Assembly: GCF_019091135.1 (NCBI RefSeq) | Contig: NZ_JAGXJW010000022.1 | Span: 1-64,000 of the forward strand | Source of the DNA: Cohnella sp. GbtcB17 | GTDB taxonomy: Bacteria > Bacillota > Bacilli > Paenibacillales > Paenibacillaceae | DNA: 64,000 nt | Direction: 5' to 3' | Shown here: positions 9,224 through 18,468 of the stretch, one piece after another | Position numbering within the stretch: the stretch's first letter is position 1 | Layout: every line of letters begins with the position of its first letter | Position numbers and translations under genes: made by a program | Notes under the pieces: model-generated | The model's input: the letters and a program-made list of their open reading frames with translations, nothing else | The model's database searches: none | Told to the model about the DNA's origin: nothing

Positions 9224-9664
9224 GTGGAGTGCAAGCTGGTAACCGAGCAAAGCGAGCTGGAGCAAGGGCTTGCCGTTCGGATGGAAGTATTCGTGATGGA
9301 GCAAGGCGTTGCGCCCGAGGAAGAAGTCGACGAATACGATGCGTCTCCGTCGGCCTGCAGACACTTTTTAGTGACGGACGGCGGCAAGGCCGTCGCCGCG
9401 GCGCGCTGGAAAACGTTCGAACCGGGCGTCGCGAAGCTGCAGCGGATCGCCGTCCGGCTCCCGTATCGGGGACGCTCGATCGGCCGGTTGATTGTGTTGG
9501 CCATGGAGCAGGATGCGGCGGCCAGAGGGTACGAGCGCGCCATTTTGGACGCGCAATGCAGCGCCGAGCCGTTTTACGAGAAGCTGGGCTATACGACGAT
9601 CTCGGCGGAGCCCTTTTACGATGCGGGTATTCTCCATGTCAGGATGAGCAAGGCGCTGCGCTGA
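9224..9664 (+). CDS. GNAT family N-acetyltransferase (YjcF-like)
   Basis: The 146-residue protein starts at GTG 9224, eight bases after AGGAGG; longer versions of this frame run back into the PBP gene and lack a ribosome binding site. VRMEVFVMEQGVAPEEEVDEYD at the N-terminus (residues about 15-36) and the acetyl-CoA loop region RIAVRLPYRGRSIGRLI are typical of YjcF/ElaA-like GNAT proteins, as is the C-terminal FYEKLGYTTI. The acceptor substrate is unknown. It stands alone between a terminator and the DUF402 gene. The family call is good, the function open. Confidence 0.85.
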   Translation: MECKLVTEQSELEQGLAVRMEVFVMEQGVAPEEEVDEYDASPSACRHFLVTDGGKAVAAARWKTFEPGVAKLQRIAVRLPYRGRSIGRLIVLAMEQDAAARGYERAILDAQCSAEPFYEKLGYTTISAEPFYDAGILHVRMSKALR

Positions 9665-9782
9665 TAGGCGATTATCGGCACGCAGCTGGCGTTTGCCGTG
9701 GTCAATCGGGCTAAACTGGTTCAAGAAGGCAAGTTGTGGTAAGCTTTGTGTAAACCTGATTATCGTGAACGAGAGAGGATTT

Positions 9783-10343
9783 ATGAAACGAAAATTTTCC
9801 GACCGGGCCAACTGGCGCCGCATCTTGAAAAAAAATTATGCCTGCATTCCCATGGACGAGCCTTATTTCCGCGGGTTTGTGACGCTGTACCGGATTCAAG
9901 ACCTGCGCGATCCGCTCTGGAAGGAGTACAACGGCAAGCGGATGTGCCTGGCGGACAAAGGGTATTTGTGGACGCAGCATTATCCGCGGGGCGAACATTT
10001 TGTCGTGACGACGATGTTCGATCAACGCGGCCAGGTCGTGCAGTGGTACATCGATATTTGCAAGACGCAGGGCTTGACCGACCAACAGGTGCCCTGGTTC
10101 GACGACCTGTATCTCGACATCGTCGTGCTGCCGAGCGGCGAGACGCTGCTGCTCGACGAGGACGAGCTGGAGGAGGCGCTTGACGACGGGCATATTACGC
10201 CGCGCGACTCGGCGATGGCCCATCGGACGGCGCAGCGGCTGCTATCGCTCATCCGTCAGAAGAAGTTCCCCTACTTCGATATGAGCCTGAAGCACCGCAA
10301 GCTGTTTCTCGAGCGTCTCGGCTGGGAGGGCGGCACGCCATGA
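9783..10343 (+). CDS. DUF402 domain protein (YgaC/Ntdp-like nucleotide phosphatase)
   Basis: This 186-residue protein belongs to the DUF402 family, whose Staphylococcus member Ntdp hydrolyses nucleoside tri- and diphosphates. Visible family features are the Trp/Tyr-rich beta-barrel region, the metal-site segment FDDLYLDIVVLPSG and the acidic LLDEDELEEALDDG. The ATG at 9783 follows GAGAGAGGA and was chosen over an upstream in-frame ATG at 9693 that lacks a ribosome binding site. The stop overlaps the next start (ATGA), so the two genes are probably co-translated. Enzyme activity is inferred from the family. Confidence 0.8.
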   Translation: MKRKFSDRANWRRILKKNYACIPMDEPYFRGFVTLYRIQDLRDPLWKEYNGKRMCLADKGYLWTQHYPRGEHFVVTTMFDQRGQVVQWYIDICKTQGLTDQQVPWFDDLYLDIVVLPSGETLLLDEDELEEALDDGHITPRDSAMAHRTAQRLLSLIRQKKFPYFDMSLKHRKLFLERLGWEGGTP

Positions 10344-10996
10344 GCGGTGCGGGCAATCGCGGACCTGTCGTAGCCGCGTCGTTCTCTCATTCCCGCCGCA
10401 AGCGTCTTCGGGCGGTCGTCTATGTGATAAGCGCCGGCTTGCTGGCGCTTTTTCTCTGGTGCGGCAGCCTTTTTTACGTCATCGGGCGATTCGGCGGCGA
10501 ACCGTCGAAAGGGCTGCCGGCGCCGTCCGACGTCGGGATCGTGCTTGGCGCTTCCCTGTGGGACAACAAGCCGAGTCCCGGTTTGCGGGAACGTCTGGAT
10601 CAAGCTTTGTCGCTCTACAGGGCGAACGTATTCAGCCGATTCATCGTGACCGGCGGGCTGGACGCCGGCGGCGCAGTGCTGACCGAAGCAGAGGGCATGC
10701 GCGATTATTTGCGGCAGCAGGGCGTTCCCGATTCGGCGATTTTGATCGAGCCGAAGGCGACCAGCACGTACGAAAACCTGAAATTTTCAAAGGCGATCAT
10801 GCAGGCGCAAGGATGGCACACCGCGGTGATCGTCACGCATCAGTACCATGGATCCAGGTCGCTCGACATCGCCGAGGCGCTCGGTTATGAGCGGCCCCAG
10901 GTGAGCGTGACCGACTCGAAGGTCATGAACATGGCCTACCATCGATCGCGCGAGGTGCTGGCCTACACCAAGTGGCTGCTTCAGAAGTGGCTTTGA
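10340..10996 (+). CDS. DUF218 (YdcF/SanA-like) membrane-anchored protein
   Basis: This 218-residue protein has a basic N-terminus, one membrane segment (about 33-55), and a DUF218 domain. Family landmarks are SDVGIVLGASLWDNKPS, LYRANVFSRFIVTGG, TEAEGMRDYL, EPKATSTYENLKFS and VTHQYHGSRSLDIAEALGY. Members of this family include YdcF, SanA (linked to envelope barrier function and vancomycin sensitivity) and ElyC; the biochemical reaction is not settled. It overlaps the DUF402 gene by four bases. An envelope role is inferred from the anchor and the family. Confidence 0.85.
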   Translation: MSGAGNRGPVVAASFSHSRRKRLRAVVYVISAGLLALFLWCGSLFYVIGRFGGEPSKGLPAPSDVGIVLGASLWDNKPSPGLRERLDQALSLYRANVFSRFIVTGGLDAGGAVLTEAEGMRDYLRQQGVPDSAILIEPKATSTYENLKFSKAIMQAQGWHTAVIVTHQYHGSRSLDIAEALGYERPQVSVTDSKVMNMAYHRSREVLAYTKWLLQKWL

Positions 10997-11088
10997 ATCC
11001 GCTCCTCCTGCATGATGCCTGACCGGCCCGAATAGACTGATAATGCGGCGTTCGCGCCGACTTTTCGTCTGCGGGGTGTGTGCCAGTC

Positions 11089-12108
11089 ATGAATGCTAGA
11101 GCGCAGGGCGAGCGGGATAGCGCCGCCGCGGCGAGGCCCGCCAGACAGATCAACGTCGTGCTCCGCAGTCAGGACGCTGCGCCGGGCGGCGCAGCAGCCG
11201 GCTCCGAGGCGCTGGCTGCCGGCCGCGGCCTGCCGTCCTCGGGCCCCTGGGCGTTGTGGCAGCAGGAGCTGGAGCGCATGGTCGGGCTCGACAACGTGAA
11301 GGAACTTGTCTACGAGATTTACGCGCTGCTTCAAATTGCCCAGTACCGGGGCGATGCGGGGCTTCATAGCCAGGCGCACGTATACCATATGATTTTCAGA
11401 GGCAATCCGGGGACGGGCAAGACGACCGTCGCCAGGCTGCTTGCCAAGCTTTTCCAAAGTATGGGGCTGCTGACCAAAGGCCATCTGGTCGAGGTCGAAC
11501 GCGCGGACCTTGTCGGCGAATATATCGGACATACCGCGCAGAAGACGCGGGATCTCGTGAAGAAGGCGCTCGGGGGCGTGCTTTTCGTCGACGAAGCGTA
11601 TTCGCTTGCCCGGGGCGGGGAAAAGGATTTTGGCAAAGAAGCGATCGATACGCTCGTCAAGGCGATGGAGGACCACCGCAACCAGTTCGTGCTGATTCTG
11701 GCCGGTTATCCGATGGAGATCGACATGTTTATGATGACGAACCCGGGACTGCCGTCCCGTTTTCCGATCCAGATGGATTTTCCCGACTTTACCGTCGACC
11801 AGCTGCTTCAAATCGCCGAGGGAATGGCCAGAGAACGCGATTACGTGCTGATGCCCCAGGCGGTCGCCAAGCTCAAGCAGAACGTGCTTCAGGAAAAAGA
11901 GGCGGCAGGGCATCCGTTCAGCAATGCGCGGTACGTGCGCAACATGCTCGAACGCGCGATTCGCAACCAGGCGGTACGGCTGCTTCAGCAATATCCGTCC
12001 GCCTCGCCGTCTAGGCAGGAGCTGGTCGGCATTCGCCCGGAAGATCTGAAGCCGCTGCCCGCGGCCGGGACGCAGGCGGGACCCGCGTTCGGCTGGGGCT
12101 TCAATTAG
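11089..12108 (+). CDS. spoVK: Stage V sporulation protein K (AAA+ ATPase)
   Basis: SpoVK is a CbbX-like AAA+ ATPase needed late in spore formation in Bacillus. After a poorly conserved Ala/Arg-rich N-terminus of about 60 residues, the AAA+ domain contains Walker A GNPGTGKTT, pore-region and sensor sequences, Walker B VLFVDEAYSLA and an arginine-rich sensor 2 helix (NARYVRNMLERAIRNQ). The start is uncertain: ATG 11089 is in frame with a GTG at 11080, and GGGG at 11073-11076 fits neither perfectly. It precedes hflX, the same order as spoVK-hflX (ynbA)-ynbB-glnRA in B. subtilis. This gene is the best single sign that the organism sporulates. Confidence 0.92.
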   Translation: MNARAQGERDSAAAARPARQINVVLRSQDAAPGGAAAGSEALAAGRGLPSSGPWALWQQELERMVGLDNVKELVYEIYALLQIAQYRGDAGLHSQAHVYHMIFRGNPGTGKTTVARLLAKLFQSMGLLTKGHLVEVERADLVGEYIGHTAQKTRDLVKKALGGVLFVDEAYSLARGGEKDFGKEAIDTLVKAMEDHRNQFVLILAGYPMEIDMFMMTNPGLPSRFPIQMDFPDFTVDQLLQIAEGMARERDYVLMPQAVAKLKQNVLQEKEAAGHPFSNARYVRNMLERAIRNQAVRLLQQYPSASPSRQELVGIRPEDLKPLPAAGTQAGPAFGWGFN

Positions 12109-12183
12109 CGCGCCTAGAGTGTCGTATTGCGGGTATAGTATATATAAGGTGACGATTCGAAGCAATGGAGGCAGCCGATAAAG

Positions 12184-13491
12184 ATGAAGCCTAATTCTTA
12201 CGATACCGGTGCCGATCAAGGCGAGCGCGCGCTGCTCGTCAGTCTGGTCACCGACGCCGTGCGTCAATCGGGCGCCGATCCGGCGCATTCGATGGACGAA
12301 CTTGCTAACTTGGCGGACACCGCGGGCGTCGAAGTCGTCGGCCGCATGATGCAGAACCGGGACGTTCCGGACACAAGATGGGTCGTCGGCAAAGGCAAAG
12401 CGCAGGAGCTCAAGGAGAAAATCGCCGAAGAAGGGGCGACGACGGCAATCTTCGACCAGGAGCTGTCCGGCGTGCAAGTGCGCAATCTCGAGGAGGAGCT
12501 GGACGTCAAGATTATCGATCGCACGCAGCTCATCCTCGACATTTTCGCCGGCAGGGCCAAGACACGAGAGGGCATATTGCAGGTGGAGCTGGCGCAGCTG
12601 TCGTACTTGCTGCCGAGACTGTCCGGACAGGGGAAAAACCTGTCCCGACTCGGCGGCGGCATCGGGACGCGGGGACCGGGCGAGACGAAGCTCGAGACGG
12701 ACCGTCGCCATATTCGGGGCCGCATCTCCGAGCTGAAGCGTCAGCTCGAAGGCGTGACGGCGCACCGCAAGCTCCATCGCGAGCGCCGCAAAAAGAACGG
12801 CGTCGTCCAAGTCGCGCTCGTCGGCTACACGAACGCCGGCAAGTCGACGCTGCTGCGTCAGCTCACGAGCGCCGACGTGCTCGCGGAGAACAAGCTGTTC
12901 GCCACGCTCGATCCGACCTCCCGCGCGCTTGCGCTGCCGAGCGGCAAGGAAGTGCTGCTCACCGATACGGTCGGCTTCATTCAGAACCTGCCGCATGATC
13001 TCGTGGCGGCGTTCCGCGCGACGCTCGAAGAGGTCAACGAGGCGGACCTGCTGCTGCATGTCGTCGACGCCTCTTCCCCGATGCGGGACCGGCAGCGGAC
13101 GGTCGTGGACGAAGTGCTGTCCGAGCTCGGCGCCGGCGGACAGCCGACGCTGCTCGTGTACAACAAGATCGACGAATGCTCGCCGGCGTCGATCGGTCTG
13201 CTCGCCGGCGGTCCCGACGCGCTGCGCGTCAGCGCGTTCAGCGCGCGGGATATGGAGACGCTCCTGCGCCGCATCGAGGACAAGCTGCTCGGCGACGTCA
13301 GGACGCTGTCGCTGCCCGCAGAGCGCGGCGAGCTGGCCGCACTCGCCTATCGGGTAGGCGAAGTGCTGGAGCAAGGCACGGACGAGGATCGTCTGCTGCT
13401 CAAGCTTCGGATCAATCCGGCTGACCTGGAGAAGTTCGGAAGGCCGCTTGAGACTTATTTCGTAGAAAACGAGAACATGAATTCGGTCTAA
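12184..13491 (+). CDS. hflX: Ribosome-associated GTPase HflX
   Basis: HflX is a GTPase that binds the 50S ribosome and splits stalled ribosomes. The N-terminal HflX domain has the characteristic TRWVVGKGKAQELKE and the Gly-rich GGGIGTRGPGETKLETDRR linker. The G domain shows G1 GYTNAGKSTLL, G3 DTVGFIQNLP and G4 NKID, followed by a C-terminal domain. GGAGG lies 12 bases upstream of the ATG. The length (435 residues) is typical. It sits between spoVK and ynbB as in other Bacillales. Confidence 0.96.
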   Translation: MKPNSYDTGADQGERALLVSLVTDAVRQSGADPAHSMDELANLADTAGVEVVGRMMQNRDVPDTRWVVGKGKAQELKEKIAEEGATTAIFDQELSGVQVRNLEEELDVKIIDRTQLILDIFAGRAKTREGILQVELAQLSYLLPRLSGQGKNLSRLGGGIGTRGPGETKLETDRRHIRGRISELKRQLEGVTAHRKLHRERRKKNGVVQVALVGYTNAGKSTLLRQLTSADVLAENKLFATLDPTSRALALPSGKEVLLTDTVGFIQNLPHDLVAAFRATLEEVNEADLLLHVVDASSPMRDRQRTVVDEVLSELGAGGQPTLLVYNKIDECSPASIGLLAGGPDALRVSAFSARDMETLLRRIEDKLLGDVRTLSLPAERGELAALAYRVGEVLEQGTDEDRLLLKLRINPADLEKFGRPLETYFVENENMNSV

Positions 13492-13531
13492 TCGAAAGCG
13501 CAAACCGGTTCGGAAATGGGAGCAGAAATAA

Positions 13532-14836
13532 ATGAAGGATAACGACGTCAGGGACAATTTGCAATCGGAACTGGAATGGCAGCGGCTGGCGGACAGAGCG
13601 GAGACGCTCGCCGCCGGGCGCTTCGCGGAGACGGACCGCATCGCGGAACGGAACAACTGGAAGGTCATCCGGGCTTTCCGCAAACATAAAGTGAGCGATT
13701 ACCATTTCGCCTCCTCCACGGGCTACGGCTACAACGACAGAGGACGCGAAGTGTTGGATCTCGTGTACGCGAATGTTTTCGGAGCGGAGGCCGCACTGGT
13801 GCGGCCTCATTTTGCGTCGGGCACGCATACGATCTCGACGGCGCTGTTCGGCGTGCTGCGTCCGGGCGACGAGCTGCTGTTCGTCACCGGCGAGCCGTAC
13901 GACACGCTTCGCAAGGTCGTGGGCAAGCCGGGAGACGGCATCGGCTCGCTGGCCGACTGGGGCATCCGCGCCAGGTCGATCCCGCTGCTGGCCGACGGCG
14001 GCGTGGACTTCGAGGCAGTCGCCGCGGCCGTCACGCCGCGCACGCGCGTGTTCGCGATCCAGCGGTCGCGGGGCTACGAGTGGCGGTCGTCCTTTACGGT
14101 CGAACAGATCGCGGAGATGGTTCGGCGTTTGAAGCAGATCAAACCCGACGCCGTCATTTTCGCCGACAACTGCTACGGCGAGTTCACGGAAGAGAGGGAG
14201 CCCTGCGAGGTCGGCGTCGACCTGATCGCCGGCTCGCTCATTAAAAATCCGGGCGGCGGGCTCGCGGCCAGCGGCGGCTACATCGCGGGCAGGCAGGAGC
14301 TCGTCGAGCAGGCGGCCTTCCGGATGACCGCGCCGGGCATCGGCGCCGAGGTCGGCGCCATGCTCGGCACGACGCGCTCGATCTACCAGGGCTTGTTCCT
14401 GGCGCCGCTGCTCGTCTCGCAGGCGGTCCGCGGGAGCATCTTCGCCGCGGCCGTGTTCGCGGAGCTCGGCTTCGAGACGAAGCCAGGTTGGGACGAGCCC
14501 CGAACCGACCTCATACAGGCGATCGCTTTCGGCTCTGAAGCGCCGCTCATCGCGTTCGTCCAAGCGGTACAGCGCGCGGCCGCGGTGGATGCCCATGTCG
14601 TCCCCGAGCCTTGGGACATGCCCGGTTACGAGCATCCCGTCATTATGGCGGCGGGAACGTTCATACAAGGAGGCAGCCTGGAGCTCTCCGCGGACGCGCC
14701 GATTCGCGAGCCGTATATCGCCTATATGCAGGGCGGCCTGACTTATGCGCACGTCAAGCTGGCGGTGCGGGAAGCATGGGAGACGCTGCATGACCGTGGC
14801 ATGCTCGGCGGGATGTCAGTTCGGCGAGATCAATAG
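13532..14836 (+). CDS. ynbB: PLP-dependent YnbB family protein (methionine gamma-lyase-like)
   Basis: This 434-residue fold-type I PLP enzyme belongs to the family annotated as cystathionine beta-lyase-like/aluminium resistance protein (YnbB). Near the N-terminus are YHFASSTGYGYNDRG and VRPHFASGTHTI. The PLP-binding lysine should be that of GSLIKNPGGGLAASGG, with FADNCYGEF supplying the cofactor aspartate region. The substrate of YnbB proteins has not been firmly established. The position between hflX and glnR is conserved in Bacillales. GGGAG lies about 10 bases upstream of the ATG. Confidence 0.9.
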   Translation: MKDNDVRDNLQSELEWQRLADRAETLAAGRFAETDRIAERNNWKVIRAFRKHKVSDYHFASSTGYGYNDRGREVLDLVYANVFGAEAALVRPHFASGTHTISTALFGVLRPGDELLFVTGEPYDTLRKVVGKPGDGIGSLADWGIRARSIPLLADGGVDFEAVAAAVTPRTRVFAIQRSRGYEWRSSFTVEQIAEMVRRLKQIKPDAVIFADNCYGEFTEEREPCEVGVDLIAGSLIKNPGGGLAASGGYIAGRQELVEQAAFRMTAPGIGAEVGAMLGTTRSIYQGLFLAPLLVSQAVRGSIFAAAVFAELGFETKPGWDEPRTDLIQAIAFGSEAPLIAFVQAVQRAAAVDAHVVPEPWDMPGYEHPVIMAAGTFIQGGSLELSADAPIREPYIAYMQGGLTYAHVKLAVREAWETLHDRGMLGGMSVRRDQ

Positions 14837-14867
14837 CCTAGCTTGCCTTGCAGCCGCGTATGCTCAT

Positions 14868-14884
14868 TGGAATTAAACCTTACA
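14868..14884 (+). promoter_or_regulatory. GlnR box upstream of glnRA
   Basis: TGGAATTAAACCTTACA matches the GlnR/TnrA consensus TGTNA-N7-TNACA with one mismatch. It lies five bases upstream of the -35 element. A second half-site, TGACA, overlaps the -35. This resembles the two-operator arrangement of the B. subtilis glnRA promoter and predicts autorepression when nitrogen is plentiful. Confidence 0.7.
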
Positions 14885-14888
14885 TTCC

Positions 14889-14917
14889 TTGACACGTTTT
14901 GCGGCGCGGGCTACAAT
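14889..14917 (+). promoter_or_regulatory. Sigma-A promoter of glnRA
   Basis: A perfect -35 TTGACA (14889-14894) is separated by 17 bases from -10 TACAAT (14912-14917). The glnR start codon is 46 bases downstream. This is the best housekeeping promoter in the window. Confidence 0.88.
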
Positions 14918-14963
14918 GGAAGAGGTTGCAAAATTCCGCGCCCGGATGGAAGGTTGATACGAT

Positions 14964-15383
14964 ATGGCTGGCGACGAAATACGCAGAAATATGGCGCTGT
15001 TCCCGATTGGCATTGTCATGAAGCTGACCGATCTGACGGCCCGGCAAATACGATATTATGAACAGCATGAATTGATTCAGCCGGCGCGGACGGCCGGCAA
15101 TCAGCGTCTGTTCTCGTTCAACGACGTCGAGCGCCTGCTCGAGATCAAAGCGCTGATCGAGAAGGGCGTCAACATCGCAGGGATCAAGCAGGTGATGAAT
15201 CCGGTCGGCGAGAGCGCGGACGACGCGACGATCATCAACGAGTTTTCCGAGGTCAAGCGCAGGGAGATGACCGAATCCCAGCTTCACCGCATGCTCAAGC
15301 AGCAGATCATGTCCGGCAACAAGCGCCCGGGCCAAGTATCGCTCATTCAAGGCGAGCTGTCCCGATTTTACAAGAACAAGTAG
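14964..15383 (+). CDS. glnR: Nitrogen metabolism repressor GlnR (MerR family)
   Basis: GlnR represses glnRA and other nitrogen genes when feedback-inhibited glutamine synthetase signals nitrogen excess. The protein (139 residues) has the winged-helix MerR domain: IRRNMALFPIGIVMKLT, ARQIRYYEQHELIQPART, NQRLFSFNDVERLLEIK, GVNIAGIKQVMN. It ends with the flexible C-terminal tail that senses glutamine synthetase (QGELSRFYKNK). It is followed 45 bases later by glnA. An excellent promoter and an adjacent GlnR box indicate autoregulation. Confidence 0.96.
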   Translation: MAGDEIRRNMALFPIGIVMKLTDLTARQIRYYEQHELIQPARTAGNQRLFSFNDVERLLEIKALIEKGVNIAGIKQVMNPVGESADDATIINEFSEVKRREMTESQLHRMLKQQIMSGNKRPGQVSLIQGELSRFYKNK

Positions 15384-15428
15384 CATTTTCGTAGCTGTAC
15401 CCACAACGACCATTCTTAGGAGGCTGTC

Positions 15429-16757
15429 ATGAGCTACTCGCGCGAGGATATCATTCGGATCGCCAAGGAAGAAAACGTTCGCTTCATCCGCCTTCAGTTT
15501 ACCGATCTGATGGGCATCATCAAAAACGTTGAAATTCCCGTAAGCCAGCTCCCGAAGGCGTTGGACAACAAAATGATGTTCGACGGCTCCTCCATCGAAG
15601 GTTATGTGCGGATCGAAGAGTCCGACATGTACCTGTATCCGGATCTCGACACCTGGGTCGTTTTCCCTTGGGTGACGGAAGACCGCGTCGCGCGCCTGAT
15701 TTGCGACGTCTATATGCCGGACGGCACGCCGTTCGCGGGCGATCCGCGCGGCATTTTGAAGCGTGCGCTCGAAGAGGCCGAGGAGCTTGGCTATACGTCG
15801 TTTAACGTCGGACCGGAGCCCGAGTTTTTCCTGTTCCAGACCGACGAGAAGGGCAATCCTACGACCGAGCTCAATGACCAGGGCGGATACTTCGACCTGG
15901 CACCGACCGATCTCGGCGAGAATTGCCGCCGCGACATCGTGCTCGTACTCGAGGAGATGGGCTTCGAGATCGAAGCTTCTCACCATGAGGTCGCGCCGGG
16001 CCAGCATGAGATCGACTTCAAATACGCAGACGCCATCAAGGCGGCCGACCAGATCCAGACGTTTAAGCTCGTCGTCAAGACGGTCGCCCGCAAGCACGGC
16101 CTGCATGCGACGTTTATGCCGAAGCCGCTGTACGGCATGAACGGCTCCGGCATGCACTGCCATCAGTCGCTGTTCAAAGGCTCGGAAAATGCGTTCTACG
16201 ATCCGAACGACCGTCTGGGCCTCAGCACGGTGGCGCGCCACTATATGGCCGGCATCCTGCAGCATGCCCGGGGCATGGCCGCCATCACAAATCCGACCGT
16301 CAACTCGTTCAAGCGTCTCGTGCCCGGCTACGAAGCGCCTTGCTACGTCGCCTGGTCGGCGAGCAACCGCAGTCCGATGATCCGCATTCCGGCTTCTCGC
16401 GGACTTAGCACGCGCGTCGAAGTGCGCAATCCGGATCCGGCAGCCAACCCGTATCTGGCGCTCGCGGTCATGCTGAAGGCGGGACTGGACGGCATTCGCA
16501 ACAAGACGGCGCTTCCGGCGCCGGTCGACCGCAACATTTATGTCATGAGCGACGAGGAGCGCATCGACGCCGGCATTCCGAGCCTGCCGCTTAATCTGCG
16601 CGAAGCGCTCTCCGAGATGCTGCGCGACGAAGTCGTTTGCGACGCGCTCGGCGATCACGCGCTCACGCATTTCTACGAGATGAAGGAAATCGAATACGAC
16701 ATTTATCGCACCCAGGTTCACCAATGGGAGCGGGATCAATATTTGACGACCTATTGA
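15429..16757 (+). CDS. glnA: Glutamine synthetase, type I-alpha
   Basis: GlnA makes glutamine from glutamate, ammonia and ATP in a dodecamer in the cytoplasm. Landmarks are [11 protein letters not shown], the metal-site GPEPEFFLF, the [18 protein letters not shown]/glutamate region, [17 protein letters not shown] and the [16 protein letters not shown] segment. The 442-residue length and the lack of the adenylylation loop found in I-beta enzymes place it with the feedback-inhibited I-alpha type that works through GlnR. AGGAGG lies six bases before the ATG. The gene ends at a strong terminator. Confidence 0.98.
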   Translation: MSYSREDIIRIAKEENVRFIRLQFTDLMGIIKNVEIPVSQLPKALDNKMMFDGSSIEGYVRIEESDMYLYPDLDTWVVFPWVTEDRVARLICDVYMPDGTPFAGDPRGILKRALEEAEELGYTSFNVGPEPEFFLFQTDEKGNPTTELNDQGGYFDLAPTDLGENCRRDIVLVLEEMGFEIEASHHEVAPGQHEIDFKYADAIKAADQIQTFKLVVKTVARKHGLHATFMPKPLYGMNGSGMHCHQSLFKGSENAFYDPNDRLGLSTVARHYMAGILQHARGMAAITNPTVNSFKRLVPGYEAPCYVAWSASNRSPMIRIPASRGLSTRVEVRNPDPAANPYLALAVMLKAGLDGIRNKTALPAPVDRNIYVMSDEERIDAGIPSLPLNLREALSEMLRDEVVCDALGDHALTHFYEMKEIEYDIYRTQVHQWERDQYLTTY

Positions 16758-16781
16758 TTGCCCATCGCGACCGAGTACGGC

Positions 16782-16815
16782 AGCCGATCCCTTTGCGGGA
16801 TCGGCTTTTATAATT
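16782..16815 (+). terminator. Intrinsic terminator after glnA
   Basis: A 10-bp perfect stem (AGCCGATCCC / GGGATCGGCT) with a five-base loop is followed by TTTATAATTT. It closes the glnRA unit. Confidence 0.9.
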
Positions 16816-16879
16816 TAGGCGACCGCTAGCTTGGATCGTAACGGCTACGCTATGAAAAGGCTGATAGGAGGGCTTGAGC

Positions 16880-17737
16880 TTGAGAAGCCGGCAAGAAATG
16901 ATGCGCTTGATCGTCGAATTTTCCACAAGCGACGACAGAATTCGGTTAGCGACGCTGGAGGGTTCGCGCACGAATCCAAACGTCGCGGAAGATCGTTTTC
17001 AGGATTACGACGTTTCCTATTTCGTGACCGACCTGGCGTCATTCAAGCGATGCGACGACTGGCTGGACTTCTTCGGCACCCGCAGCATGCTGCAAAAACC
17101 CGAGGCGATGGCGCTTTTTCCGCCGGAGCTTGGAAATTGGTTTTCTTATCTGATCCTGCTCGAGGACGGCAATAAATTGGACTTGACGTTGATTCCGATC
17201 GACGAGCTCGACGAATATTTTGCGAATAGCGACGGCCTGGTGAGCATACTGATCGACAAAGACGGGCGCGTCGAGCGCGAGGTCGTGGCGAGCGACCGGC
17301 AATATTGGATAAAGAAGCCGACCGAACAGGAATTCGACGATTGCTGCAACGAATTTTGGATGACCTCCACCTATGTCGTGAAGGGCTTGGCGAGAAGGGA
17401 AATTTTGTTTACCGTCGATCATCTTCACGAGATCGTCCGCCCAAATCTGCTCAGGATGATGGCATGGGACATCGGGGCCGTTCGCGGCTTTACGTTCAGC
17501 GTGGGGAAAAACTATAAGTACATCGAACGGTACTTGCCGAAGTCGGATTGGGAGCGATTGCTGTCCACTTATGCGGCCGATAGTTATGAGCGCACGTGGA
17601 CTTCATTGTTCGCCTGCCACGAATTGTTCAGAACCTATGCGAGGACTGTCGCGGATCGCTTAGGTTATGCATACCCGTCATACGATGAAGCGATCACGGC
17701 CTATACGCAAAAGATCTACGAGGAAACGAAGGAATGA
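16880..17737 (+). CDS. Aminoglycoside 6-adenylyltransferase (AadK-like)
   Basis: This protein resembles AadK, the chromosomal streptomycin 6-adenylyltransferase of B. subtilis. I chose TTG 16880, seven bases after AGGAGGG; the TTG at 16874 would leave almost no spacing. The resulting N-terminus (MRSRQEMMRLIVEFSTSD) fits the family. The nucleotidyltransferase core shows LEGSRTNPN, the metal-binding acidic pair FQDYDVSYFVTD, and NKLDLTLIPIDEL. The length (285 residues) is normal. The gene is somewhat more AT-rich than glnA. It stands between the glnA terminator and a bidirectional terminator shared with lexA. Actual resistance cannot be concluded from sequence. Confidence 0.88.
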   Translation: MRSRQEMMRLIVEFSTSDDRIRLATLEGSRTNPNVAEDRFQDYDVSYFVTDLASFKRCDDWLDFFGTRSMLQKPEAMALFPPELGNWFSYLILLEDGNKLDLTLIPIDELDEYFANSDGLVSILIDKDGRVEREVVASDRQYWIKKPTEQEFDDCCNEFWMTSTYVVKGLARREILFTVDHLHEIVRPNLLRMMAWDIGAVRGFTFSVGKNYKYIERYLPKSDWERLLSTYAADSYERTWTSLFACHELFRTYARTVADRLGYAYPSYDEAITAYTQKIYEETKE

Positions 17738-17747
17738 TGACAAATGC

Positions 17748-17788
17748 AAAGACACGGCATCCGCGTTGCGGCGGGTGCCGTGTCTTTG
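17748..17788. terminator. Bidirectional terminator between convergent genes
   Basis: AAAGACACGGCA and TGCCGTGTCTTT form a 12-bp stem around a GC-rich loop, with T runs on both strands. It would serve both the AadK-like gene (plus) and lexA (minus). Confidence 0.85.
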
Positions 17789-17806
17789 TCTCGTGACTGA
17801 AGTTGA

Positions 17807-18430
17807 TTAACGAATGCTGCGGATTAAACCGATGACCTTGCCCAAAATGCTCACGTTGTTCAAGCGCAGCGGCTCCATCGTGCTGTTCTCCGGTTGCAGA
17901 CGGATGTGGTCGCGCTCCTTGTAGAACGTCTTGACCGTCGCCTCGTCCTCTTCGGTCATGGCGACGACGATATCGCCGTTCGTAGCGGTCTGCTGCTGGC
18001 GCACGATGACATAATCGCCGCTGTGGATGCCGGCGTCGATCATGCTGTCGCCTCTGACCGAAAGCATGAATACCGTCTGCTCGCCGACCATCTGTGCGGG
18101 AAGTGGGAAATACTCCTCAATGTTCTCCGTCGCGGTGATCGGCACGCCTGCCGTAACCTTGCCGACGAGCGGAACGGAACGAACGGACTGCGCGAATTGG
18201 ACGACCGGATCTTGTTCGCCGTCCGTAATCTCGATCGCGCGCGGCTTGGTCGGATCGCGGCGAATGAGGCCTTTCTTTTCAAGACGGTCGAGATGGCCGT
18301 GCACGGTAGAGCTCGACGCGAGCCCAACGGCTTCGCCGATCTCACGCACGGAAGGGGGATAGCCCTTGTCCTTCACTTCGTTCTTAATAAATTCCAAAAT
18401 GGCGGATTGACGGTTGGACATCTTCGACAC
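17807..18430 (-). CDS. lexA: SOS response repressor LexA
   Basis: LexA represses DNA-damage genes and cleaves itself when RecA filaments form. The winged helix (residues 1-70) contains [24 protein letters not shown]. The latent protease has the Ala94-Gly95 cleavage site in KVTAGVP, catalytic Ser129 in RGDSMIDAG and Lys167 in EATVKTF. The start is GTG at 18430, seven bases after AGGAGGG on the minus strand. It is divergent from yneA, and the shared control region holds five LexA-box-like sites, so it is autoregulated. Length (207 residues) is normal. Confidence 0.97.
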   Translation of the reverse strand: MSKMSNRQSAILEFIKNEVKDKGYPPSVREIGEAVGLASSSTVHGHLDRLEKKGLIRRDPTKPRAIEITDGEQDPVVQFAQSVRSVPLVGKVTAGVPITATENIEEYFPLPAQMVGEQTVFMLSVRGDSMIDAGIHSGDYVIVRQQQTATNGDIVVAMTEEDEATVKTFYKERDHIRLQPENSTMEPLRLNNVSILGKVIGLIRSIR

Positions 18431-18468
18431 CTCGAAGCCCTCCTACTGACTATAAATTCATATGACAA

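Noticed and set aside
11000..11088. Sporulation sigma factor promoter upstream of spoVK
   Set aside because: GAATAGACT is vaguely like a sigma-E/K -10 (CATANNNT), but there is no supporting -35, so I did not call it.
10981..13683. A 900-codon minus-strand open frame across spoVK and hflX, and similar long antisense frames elsewhere
   Set aside because: They lie opposite well-recognised genes, have no ribosome binding sites and encode Arg/Ala/Leu-rich shadow sequence expected in GC-rich DNA.
16880..17737. Acquired resistance island around the AadK-like gene
   Set aside because: AadK-like genes are ordinary chromosomal genes in Bacillales. There are no mobile-element signs and the gene fits between normal terminators.
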